A DNA stretch of 46,575 nucleotides from Minwuia thermotolerans (GTDB lineage Bacteria > Pseudomonadota > Alphaproteobacteria > Minwuiales > Minwuiaceae), in NCBI GenBank assembly GCA_021604565.1, contig BQJF01000028.1, positions 1 through 46,575 on the forward strand, given 5' to 3'. This document shows, piece after piece, positions 39,943-46,575 of the stretch. The stretch's first letter is position 1. Each line of letters begins with the position of its first letter. The notes below the pieces were generated by a model. That model did not search any database and was not told the origin of the DNA. It saw only the letters and a list, made by a program, of their open reading frames with translations. The translations under genes and the position numbers were made by a program.

Positions 39943-42110
39943 GCGGCATTCTCCTGCCGGGATGGGTTCGAACTGCGGGAAAGTCGGCCGATCACGCGAT
40001 CCCGAAGGCCCTGCCGCCAGCGGTCAAGGCGTCCGGGATTGCGCACGATGTCGGCCTTGAAGAATGACGGGCAGAGCACGGCGGCATGGCTGACCTCCCC
40101 GCACAGGCCGCAGCCGACGCAGTCATTGTTCACATGCGCCACCGGATCATCGCGCAGCGGATCACTGGTCGGCTTCACGGAGAGGGAGGGGCAACCGGAG
40201 AGACGAATGCAGCTATGATCCCCCGTGCATACGTCCTCATCGACACCGAAGCGGGTGCGGACGACCCTGTTCCCGGCCTTCACCTTCGCGCTGGCCTCCG
40301 GCTTGATGCGGCGCTGGCGGGCAAGCTGGCATTCACCATCAGCGATGATCACCTTCAGCCCGCCTCGCTTCGTTGTCATTGCATCGCGCAGGGTGCCGAT
40401 GACCTTCGACACCGAATAGGTGCGCACGTGGCGGATCCATTTGACCCCCACCCCGCGCAAGGCGCGCTCGATATCCTGTCCGTCGGGCTGGAACGCGCCA
40501 CTGCGAATCCCGCCCCCCTTCACCGAAGACGGGATCGCCTGGTGGCCGGTGGCGGAGGTATAGCCGTTGTTCATGATCACCAGCACGCCGTCATCATCAT
40601 TGAAGACGGCATTGGCGACACCGCTGGTCAGGCCGTTGTGCCAGAAACCACCGTCGCCCATGACTGAGACGACCCGCCGGTCCATGTTCGGCCCGATGCC
40701 GGTGGAACTTGCCAGGCCAAGCCCGTAGCCCAGCACCGTATTGCCGATGTTGAAGGGCGGCAGCGTGGAGAAGGTGTGACAGCCGATGTCCGCTGAAACG
40801 TGAAACTTGCCCACCTTCTGCTCGGCCAGCTTCATGGCAGAGAAGACCGGGCGTTCCGGGCACCCGGTACAGAACCCCGGCGGGCGGGTCGGGATAGGCT
40901 CCCCCAGCAAGCGGACGGCCTTCGCCTTTGCATCGACGATCTGCTGGTAGCGCTGAAGAACCGGGGCGAGATCGACTCCCTTCGGCACAGCACCTTCCAC
41001 GAAGCGGGCGACGCCGTGCAGCACAGCTTCCCCCGTGTACTCCCCGGCCATCGGCAACAGGCCCTTGCCCATCACGCGGGTCTGGACGTCCGACTTGCGC
41101 AGGATCGTGTTGACCGCGTCTTCCAGATAGGAAGGCTGCCCCTCCTCCACCATCAGCACTGCACGCTTCGAGGCGCAGAAGGCCGTGACTTCGCTGGGCA
41201 CCAGCGGGTAGGTGACATTCAGACAGTAGATCGGGACAGCGCTCTCGCCAAAGGCGTCGGCCAGTCCGATCTGCTGCAGTGCGCGGATGACGGCATTGTA
41301 CATGCCGCCCTGACAGACGATGCCGACGTCATCCGCCGTGCCGTCAAATACCTCGTTCATGCCGTGGTCGCGGATGAAGTTGACGGCGGCGGGCCAGCGC
41401 CGCTCGATCTTGTCCTTCTCCTGCACGTAGGTGGAGGGCGGCAGGCAGATGCGTCCGTAGTCGAAGCTGGGGTCGGCAATCCGGTTCTGGCCGGAGAAGG
41501 TGCCGCGCCGGTTGTCCTTCGTGGCGAACCTGCCGTGCACGTGGCAGGCGCGGATGCGCAGTTCCAGCATCACCGGGGTGCTCGACGCCTCGGAGAGTTC
41601 GAAACCCTGCTCCACCATCTTCACGATCGATGGCAGGTTGGGACGCGGGTCCAGCAGCCAGATCTGCGACTTCATGGCGAATGCGTGACTGCGCTCCTGA
41701 ATGATGGAGGAGCCTTCACCATAGTCCTCCCCGATCACGATCATCGCACCACCGGTTACCCCGGCGGAGGCGAGATTGGAGAGAGCGTCGGAGGCAACGT
41801 TGGTGCCGACCGTGGATTTCCAGGTGGCCGCACCACGCACCGGGTAATTGACGGAGGCACCCAGCATCGCGGCGGCGCCGGCCTCGGAGGCGCAGGTCTC
41901 CACGTGCACGCCAAGCTCATCCATGATCGGGCGGGCATCATTCAGCACGTCCATCAGATGGCTGACAGGCGCACCCTGATAGCCACCGACATAGGACACG
42001 CCGGACTGCAGCAGGGCCTTGGTGACGGCGAGAATGCCCTCGCCCTCGAAGGTATCCCCGTCGCCAAGCCGCAGAAGCTCGACTTCCTTCTTGAAACTGC
42101 GTTCAGCCAT
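39939..42110 (-). CDS. iorA: Indolepyruvate ferredoxin oxidoreductase subunit alpha
   Basis: A 723-residue thiamine-diphosphate, iron-sulfur enzyme. The N-terminal pyrimidine-binding domain has ETCASEAGAAAMLGASV (71-87). The TPP motif is GDGGFWHNG (485-493) to NNGYTSATGHQ (514-524), and CTGCPERP is at 414-421. A ferredoxin-like end carries Cys628, 634, 640 and Cys664, 667, 670, 680. It converts indolepyruvate or phenylpyruvate to the acyl-CoA and reduces ferredoxin. The start is ATG at 42110. The upstream 52 bases contain TATAGT on the minus strand as a possible -10, without a good -35. Confidence 0.93.
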   Translation of the reverse strand: MAERSFKKEVELLRLGDGDTFEGEGILAVTKALLQSGVSYVGGYQGAPVSHLMDVLNDARPIMDELGVHVETCASEAGAAAMLGASVNYPVRGAATWKSTVGTNVASDALSNLASAGVTGGAMIVIGEDYGEGSSIIQERSHAFAMKSQIWLLDPRPNLPSIVKMVEQGFELSEASSTPVMLELRIRACHVHGRFATKDNRRGTFSGQNRIADPSFDYGRICLPPSTYVQEKDKIERRWPAAVNFIRDHGMNEVFDGTADDVGIVCQGGMYNAVIRALQQIGLADAFGESAVPIYCLNVTYPLVPSEVTAFCASKRAVLMVEEGQPSYLEDAVNTILRKSDVQTRVMGKGLLPMAGEYTGEAVLHGVARFVEGAVPKGVDLAPVLQRYQQIVDAKAKAVRLLGEPIPTRPPGFCTGCPERPVFSAMKLAEQKVGKFHVSADIGCHTFSTLPPFNIGNTVLGYGLGLASSTGIGPNMDRRVVSVMGDGGFWHNGLTSGVANAVFNDDDGVLVIMNNGYTSATGHQAIPSSVKGGGIRSGAFQPDGQDIERALRGVGVKWIRHVRTYSVSKVIGTLRDAMTTKRGGLKVIIADGECQLARQRRIKPEASAKVKAGNRVVRTRFGVDEDVCTGDHSCIRLSGCPSLSVKPTSDPLRDDPVAHVNNDCVGCGLCGEVSHAAVLCPSFFKADIVRNPGRLDRWRQGLRDRVIGRLSRSSNPSRQENAA

Positions 42111-42162
42111 GACGCTCCCCCGAACTGGTTCAGGGTCGAACTATAGCGCGTCGCGACCCGGT

Positions 42163-43110
42163 TCAGCGACCGTTGATCAACTGGTCCAGGGGCCCGAGCT
42201 TGTTGACCGAAATCATGCTGCGCACCTTCTTGACGTAGACCTCGCCCTCTTCGGAGTACTTGTCCAGATAGGCGGCCAGTTCCCGCCCCGTGACCGGCTT
42301 GCCTGCGGCAGTCGCCTTCTCGCGCGCCTTGCGCAGGCGGGTGTAGGGTCCGGCGGTATTGAGGTTCGTCATGTAGCCACGCACGGAGGCCAGCAGACTG
42401 CGATAGCTCTTCACCGCGTGTGTCTTGCCTTCCTCCCGGTCCTTCGGGACGATCCCCTCGCCTTCCGTCCAGGTCCACTGGCCGAACAGGGCATTGCCCT
42501 GTCGCGCGAAACGCGACCGCCCCCAGCCGCTTTCCAGCGCACCCTGCGCCAGTGCCAGCGACGGCGGCACCAGATCGACACGCCGCATCAGAGCATCCCA
42601 GTCAACCGACCCGGTCTTGCTTTCGATTGCCCTGTAGCGTTTGGCCGTGCGGTTCAGCCAGACACGGTCGCGGCGCGACATGTCCGGATGATCACGCAAC
42701 GCGATCAGCCGGTCACGGGTCGCGGCGATCTCGCCATTCACCTGCATCACCAGTGGCAGCAGGGCACGGAAGAACAGGCTCTTGCGCACTTCGCTGGGCA
42801 TCTCCTTCGTCCAGTCACCCGGCAGGGTCACCAGCACGAATGCGGGTGGCGGATCACCCGCCCGCACGCTCTCCAGCGTATAGCCGACCGATTCATATCG
42901 TGACGAGAGACCGGATACCGTCCTTGGCCGGATCAGCTTCGGCTGGGCAAGGATCAGGGGCCGCGATGTTGCCTTGAGCGGCGCGCGCAGTTGCGCCGTC
43001 GGCTGCATGTCCATGACCAGCGCCGCCATGCCAAGCACCGGCAGCACGATCGCCAGCATGACCAGCAGATGCAGCAGAATCGGCGGTGTGCTCCGCGCCT
43101 TGTCCGTCAT
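42163..43110 (-). CDS. Membrane-anchored glucosaminidase-domain protein (Bax/FlgJ-like), second of a pair
   Basis: A 315-residue protein with an N-terminal signal-anchor helix (about 11-33) and a periplasmic domain. The glucosaminidase region is about 165-312, with Glu193 in AQGALESGWGRSRF as the likely catalytic acid and GNALFGQWTW as the following signature. Such enzymes cut the glycan strands of peptidoglycan. It overlaps its paralogue upstream by four bases (ATGA) and lies 52 bases before iorA. The two differ mainly at the N-terminus. The substrate bond has not been shown. Confidence 0.8.
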   Translation of the reverse strand: MTDKARSTPPILLHLLVMLAIVLPVLGMAALVMDMQPTAQLRAPLKATSRPLILAQPKLIRPRTVSGLSSRYESVGYTLESVRAGDPPPAFVLVTLPGDWTKEMPSEVRKSLFFRALLPLVMQVNGEIAATRDRLIALRDHPDMSRRDRVWLNRTAKRYRAIESKTGSVDWDALMRRVDLVPPSLALAQGALESGWGRSRFARQGNALFGQWTWTEGEGIVPKDREEGKTHAVKSYRSLLASVRGYMTNLNTAGPYTRLRKAREKATAAGKPVTGRELAAYLDKYSEEGEVYVKKVRSMISVNKLGPLDQLINGR

Positions 43111-44048
43111 GACGACGGCTGGGTCAGTCGTGCGGTTGAGACGCCTTCGATCCAGGCATCGTCAAAATCCCGGAAGCGGTTGGCGACAATGATATCGCGC
43201 AGCATTTCCACATACTCCTCACCCGTCTCGGCGTAGCGGGTCAGGCCCTCGGCCAGGGTCCAGCCGTCCACGGGCGCACCCGCCGCACGCAATGCCGCGC
43301 GCCTTGCCCGCAGCTCCTCGTACGCAGGATGCCTGTTGATGTTGCGCATGTACATCTGAACCGACTGAAGCAGACTGCGGAAGGCCCGGACCTCATAGCT
43401 CTCGCCCTCGGCACGGGCATGCGGCACGATCCCGGCGCCCTCCGACCAGGTGCGCTGGCCATAGAGGGCATTGCCACGCACGGCGAAACGGGAGCGTCCC
43501 CAGCCGGATTCGGTGACGGCCTGGGCCAGTGCCAGCGACGGCGGCACGATATCGACGCGCATGCGCAGGGCCGCGATCTGCGCCGCCGGTTCATCTGCCT
43601 CGACGCGGTAGTCGGTGACCAGTTCGGTCAACCAGGCACGGTGCTCCGGGGTCAGCGGCAGCCGATGCTCGATCAGCCGCTGTTGCAGTTCCAGCACCTG
43701 CTGCCGCTTGGCCTGCAACCGGGAATTCGACTCCAGCACCAGTGGCAGCACCAGACGGATGAAGGTCTGCTTCATCGTGGCGACGTCATCGATCTCGCGC
43801 AGGGTTTCCGGCAGTTCGGACACGAACACCGCAGGCACGGGGGCCACGCCGCGGCGGACTGCCGCGAGATCATAGTCCAGTTTCCGCAGTTCCCAGCTTG
43901 AGGCCGCAGCAAACCGGGCTGCACCTGCTCCATCAACCGTTGAATTCAGATCCTGGGGCGAAGCCATCACTGCCTGCCCGGCCATACTCAACAGAAAACC
44001 GGCACAAGCAACGACAGCGGCCGCCCGAAAGCGTCCGACACGTTTCAT
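43107..44048 (-). CDS. Secreted glucosaminidase-domain protein (Bax/FlgJ-like), first of a pair
   Basis: A 313-residue protein with a cleavable signal peptide (KRVGRFRAAAVVACAGFLLSM, cleavage near AMAS at about 30). The C-terminal glucosaminidase region has Glu180 in AQAVTESGWGRSRFAV and GNALYGQRTWSEGAGIVP, matching the downstream paralogue almost motif for motif, and the central coiled region LQAKRQQVLELQQRLIEHR is likely helical. The pair is probably a tandem duplication with different localisation, one free in the periplasm and one anchored. Function in wall remodelling is inferred from the fold. Confidence 0.82.
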   Translation of the reverse strand: MKRVGRFRAAAVVACAGFLLSMAGQAVMASPQDLNSTVDGAGAARFAAASSWELRKLDYDLAAVRRGVAPVPAVFVSELPETLREIDDVATMKQTFIRLVLPLVLESNSRLQAKRQQVLELQQRLIEHRLPLTPEHRAWLTELVTDYRVEADEPAAQIAALRMRVDIVPPSLALAQAVTESGWGRSRFAVRGNALYGQRTWSEGAGIVPHARAEGESYEVRAFRSLLQSVQMYMRNINRHPAYEELRARRAALRAAGAPVDGWTLAEGLTRYAETGEEYVEMLRDIIVANRFRDFDDAWIEGVSTARLTQPSS

Positions 44049-44120
44049 TGCACACTCTTCCTCTCAACCTTCCGACCGCTCAAACCGCTGGTCGGGTCCC
44101 GTTCATCGCCTGGTCCTCTG

Positions 44121-44145
44121 CTGCCGGACAATCCGTGTCAGGCAG
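44121..44145 (-). terminator. Hairpin after the Nfu-type gene
   Basis: On the minus strand CTGCCTGACA and TGTCCGGCAG pair over ten positions with one mismatch around a five-base loop, nine bases after the Nfu stop. No T-rich tail follows, so it is a Rho-independent terminator of doubtful strength. The rest of the 105-base gap holds nothing clear apart from the ribosome binding site of the glucosaminidase gene. Confidence 0.4.
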
Positions 44146-44153
44146 TTCCCCCG

Positions 44154-44717
44154 TCAGACCGCGCGAACCTCATTCACTTCCGGCACGTAGTGCCGCAACA
44201 GATTTTCGATGCCATGCTTCAGCGTCATCACCGAACTCGGACAACCTGCACAGGCTCCCTGCATGGCCAGATACACGATTCCCTCATCAAAGCCATGGAA
44301 TACGATATCACCGCCATCCTGAGCGACAGCAGGCCGCACCCTGGTGTCCAGCAGCTCGACGATCTGCTTCACGATCTCGCCGTCGGCTCCGTTGGCTTCG
44401 GCATGACCGCCGGAATCACCGATCACGGCGCCTTCGCTCATCACCGGCAGACCGGCGGTGAAATGTTCCATGATCGTGCCGAGAATGGATGGCTTGATGT
44501 GGTGCCATTCCACGTCCTCGCGCTTGCTGACCGAGACGAAGTCCTGTCCCAGGTAGATGCCGGTCACGCCATGGACGGCGAACAGACGCTCCGCCAGCGG
44601 CGACACCTTGGCGTCTTCCGGCTTGCGGAAATCCGCAACACCCTCTTTCATCACATCAACGCCGGGAATGAACTTCAGCGTCTGCGGGTTGGGTGTCGGT
44701 TCGGTCTGGATGAACAT
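44154..44717 (-). CDS. Nfu-type iron-sulfur cluster scaffold/carrier (NifU family)
   Basis: A 187-residue protein with an N-terminal Nfu_N domain (MFIQTEPTPNPQTLKFIPG, about 1-90) and a C-terminal NifU domain (about 112-185). The CxxC that binds a 4Fe-4S cluster between two subunits is Cys156/Cys159 in GACAGCPSS. Family members pass clusters to client enzymes. Possible clients in this window include IorA and the FeS photolyase, but this is only a suggestion. It is divergent from the cyclase gene. The start at 44717 is preceded by CCGGAGGAACCC. Confidence 0.95.
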   Translation of the reverse strand: MFIQTEPTPNPQTLKFIPGVDVMKEGVADFRKPEDAKVSPLAERLFAVHGVTGIYLGQDFVSVSKREDVEWHHIKPSILGTIMEHFTAGLPVMSEGAVIGDSGGHAEANGADGEIVKQIVELLDTRVRPAVAQDGGDIVFHGFDEGIVYLAMQGACAGCPSSVMTLKHGIENLLRHYVPEVNEVRAV

Positions 44718-44831
44718 GGGTTCCTCCGGGTTGTCAGTGCGATCAGGTTGCCTGAGCTGTTCAAGCGCTTATGTGGCGCAGAGCGCCCCGCAATCAAGCA
44801 GGGACAAGAGTACACAGTCAGAGGCCGTCCC

Positions 44832-46058
44832 ATGAGCGACGCGAACATGCCACAAAGCCGCAAAGAGGCAAGCGTGAATATCATCACGACAGGCTGGCGC
44901 GCCGACGCGATGGCGCGCTGGCTGCTGGATGATCTGCATCGCCCGAATGCCGAGCTCGACTTCCTCACCGACCTCTGCGCCCGGCTGAACACGGAAGGCA
45001 TGGACCTGTTGCGCGTATTCTGCGGGCTGCTGTCACTGCACCCGCTCTACGTCTCCCGCAACCTGATCTGGCGACCGGACCAGGAGGCAGAGGTCGTGCT
45101 GCGCGGTCATGATGCCATGCAGTCCGAATACTACCTGAAGAGCCCGATCCATCTGATCCATCAGGGCGCGCCGCAGGTGCGCCAGCGCCTCGACCTGGAT
45201 GATGACCTGCTGGAATTCGATATCTGGCGGGAACTCAAGGCAGAGGGCGCGACCGACTACATCGGCCTGCCCATGCGCTTCTCGACCGGCGAGGTCAATG
45301 TCATGTCCTTCGCCACCCGGCGTCCGGGCGGCTACGACGCGGCCCAGATCGAGCGCCTGAAGGAACTGGTGCCGCTGATGTCACTTCGCTTCGAGCTGAT
45401 GAATGCCTATTTCGCCACCGGCAGCCTGCTTGGCACCTACCTGGGGGAGGCTGCGGCGCGGCGCGTGCTCGCCGGCACGATTCATCGCGCCGAGGGCGAG
45501 GCGCTGCGTGCCGCGATCTACCTCTGTGACCTGCGGGGTTTCACCCGCCTGTCGGACAGGCTGGAGGGGCCGGAGATCATCGAGATCCTGGACGACTACT
45601 TCGACTGCATGATCGAACCGGTGAAGGCCATGGGTGGCGAGGTGCTGAAGTTCATGGGCGATGGCATGCTGGCGATCTTCCCGATGGACGACCGCACCGC
45701 CTGGCTGGCCAGCCATTCGGCACTCGCCGCCGCAGTGGAAGGGGTGGCCAACCTCGCCGACCTCAACAGGAGCCGGAAGGGCGATGGCAAACCGGAACTG
45801 AAGGTCGGTATCGGCCTGAACGTCGGCGACGTGATCTTCGGCAACATCGGGTCGGCAGATCGCCTCGACTTCACGGTAATCGGTCGCGCTGTCAATGAAG
45901 TCAGCCGCGTGGAGACCCTGACCCGCCCCCTGAACCGCCCGATCCTGATGACGGAGTCCTTCGCGAAACTGGCATCGCAGGGAACGAAGCTGGAGTCCCT
46001 CGGGTTTCATGTGCTGCCCGGTGTCTCGCAACCATCGGAAATTTTCAGTCCCGCGTAA
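44832..46058 (+). CDS. Class III adenylate/guanylate cyclase with an unassigned N-terminal sensor region
   Basis: A 408-residue cytoplasmic protein. The C-terminal cyclase domain (about 225-400) has both metal Asp residues, Asp233 in CDLRGFTRL and Asp277 in MGDGM, with purine-recognising Lys273 and Asp346 (DFTVIG) and the transition-state Asn and Arg in VNEVSRVE. Lys and Asp at these positions point to adenylate cyclase. The first 220 residues contain no named domain that I recognise, apart from a GAF-like feel (TGEVNVMSFATRRPGG). It would make cAMP in response to an unknown signal. The ATG at 44832 gives the normal family N-terminus. A stretch with GAGGCCG precedes it. Confidence 0.85.
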   Translation: MSDANMPQSRKEASVNIITTGWRADAMARWLLDDLHRPNAELDFLTDLCARLNTEGMDLLRVFCGLLSLHPLYVSRNLIWRPDQEAEVVLRGHDAMQSEYYLKSPIHLIHQGAPQVRQRLDLDDDLLEFDIWRELKAEGATDYIGLPMRFSTGEVNVMSFATRRPGGYDAAQIERLKELVPLMSLRFELMNAYFATGSLLGTYLGEAAARRVLAGTIHRAEGEALRAAIYLCDLRGFTRLSDRLEGPEIIEILDDYFDCMIEPVKAMGGEVLKFMGDGMLAIFPMDDRTAWLASHSALAAAVEGVANLADLNRSRKGDGKPELKVGIGLNVGDVIFGNIGSADRLDFTVIGRAVNEVSRVETLTRPLNRPILMTESFAKLASQGTKLESLGFHVLPGVSQPSEIFSPA

Positions 46059-46080
46059 GGTCTGCCGCGTCAGTCGCGTT

Positions 46081-46488
46081 TCACGCAGGCGGATCGCAGG
46101 GCACCGTGTCCATCTTCGCAGGCACCGAGACCTCGAGAATCTGGAAGTCGTCGGAGGTCTGCAGTTCGTTGTGTTTCATGCCGCCGGGAATGAAGATCGA
46201 CTCCCCCGCGCTGACCCGGACCGTCTCGCCGGTCTCGAACTCCAGATCGACCCAGCCGCTGGTGCAATAGACGTACTGCGCCTCGCAGACGTGATAGTGC
46301 CAGCCGGTGGATTCCTTCATCCCTTCCCGCGCCGTGGTGAGCTGCGCCCGCATCAGGCCACCGGTCGCATCGGTCACGCCCATGTCCTTGTAGGTGAAGA
46401 ACGCGCGGCGGCCCGAAGCATCGGGCAGCTTCGACGGCACCGCGTGAACCATCTTGCCGAGCTTCGGTGCGTTTGACTGGTCGTTCAT
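46081..46488 (-). CDS. Cupin domain protein
   Basis: A 135-residue small beta-barrel protein. Motif 1 is GWHYHVCEAQYVYCTSGWVDLEF (His residues in HYH, then Glu), and motif 2 is GESIFIPGGMKHNELQ, together giving a likely metal site of His, His, Glu and His. Cupins of this size act as dioxygenases, isomerases or ligand-binding proteins; function cannot be read here. The start at 46488 (MNDQSNAPKLGKM) follows GGGGGAGGATACAAGG; an in-frame start 16 codons earlier is less well placed. It is convergent with the cyclase, 22 bases apart. Confidence 0.85.
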   Translation of the reverse strand: MNDQSNAPKLGKMVHAVPSKLPDASGRRAFFTYKDMGVTDATGGLMRAQLTTAREGMKESTGWHYHVCEAQYVYCTSGWVDLEFETGETVRVSAGESIFIPGGMKHNELQTSDDFQILEVSVPAKMDTVPCDPPA

Positions 46489-46561
46489 CCTTGTATCCTC
46501 CCCCGGACCCTTGGTGATTGTCGTTTCAACCCGCATTCTACACCGGTCGCATGCAGAAGTC

Positions 46562-46575
46562 AGGAGATTGCCGTG
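46562..46575 (+). promoter_or_regulatory. Possible ribosome binding site and GTG start of a gene beyond the window
   Basis: AGGAGA at 46562-46567 lies a good distance before GTG at 46573-46575, the last three bases. A gene on the plus strand, divergent from the cupin, may begin here. With no coding sequence visible this is only a hint. Confidence 0.3.

Overview
The window is about 46.6 kb of GC-rich DNA that is almost entirely coding. The gene content and order point to an alphaproteobacterium, probably near the marine or soil Rhodospirillales. The signs are the alphaproteobacterial form of SerC next to SerA, a comF / NDUFAF5-like methyltransferase / grxC / nitrilase neighbourhood, a two-domain cold-shock protein, an FeS-type bacterial photolyase, and long IorA and IorB proteins. 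I cannot name the genus from sequence alone. I see no tRNA, rRNA, CRISPR array, transposase or prophage gene.

Layout. 1-1052: end of a sugar/polyol ABC importer, probably the glycerol GlpQ permease, with its DUF2160 partner. 1087-4793: a small unknown, an aldonolactone-type FAD oxidase, purB with its own promoter, and two tandem related small membrane proteins. 4893-9955: EamA exporter, glutathione transferase, short-chain dehydrogenase, CoA transferase, a MaoC-fold protein without the usual catalytic residues, and an MscS channel. 10021-12383: a LmrA/YxaF-type TetR repressor with two operator-like boxes on its promoter, a thioesterase and an MFS transporter. 12393-16292: nitrilase, glutaredoxin, ComF, an NDUFAF5-like methyltransferase, a VOC protein and a double cold-shock protein.

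16472-24030 is the largest coherent unit. It is ten overlapping genes for a cation/proton antiporter complex in the order E-F-G-(MbhD+MbhE)-B-C-D-D-x-D. This is the order of the antiporter half of archaeal membrane-bound hydrogenase rather than of the classical mrpABCDEFG operon. MrpA is missing as such: its C-terminal part is a separate gene, and three NuoL/M/N-type subunits with intact Glu and Lys residues follow.

24034-31282: FeS photolyase and a divergent epoxide-hydrolase-like gene, a PNPOx-fold protein, then serC-serA. The serC-serA pair has a strong sigma70-like promoter and a very short structured leader that hides the serC ribosome binding site. A hydroxyacylglutathione hydrolase follows. 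31284-32881: an ECF42-type sigma factor with its DGPF/YCII partner, preceded by an ECF42-like promoter. 32992-36730: a three-gene operon (mandelate-racemase-like protein, TcuA-like flavoprotein, acyl-CoA dehydrogenase) that looks like an unassigned acid-degradation route. 36795-37983: a thioesterase and a double EthD protein. 37990-38418: non-coding 135-bp tandem repeats. 38428-42110: indolepyruvate:ferredoxin oxidoreductase. 42163-46488: a tandem pair of glucosaminidase-fold proteins, an Nfu-type iron-sulfur carrier, a class III adenylate cyclase and a cupin.

Nothing here is a clear defence system or biosynthetic cluster. The most interesting items are the Mbh-ordered antiporter module, the racemase-fold enzyme with Arg at a catalytic Lys position, the serC leader, the twin operators and the 135-bp repeat array.
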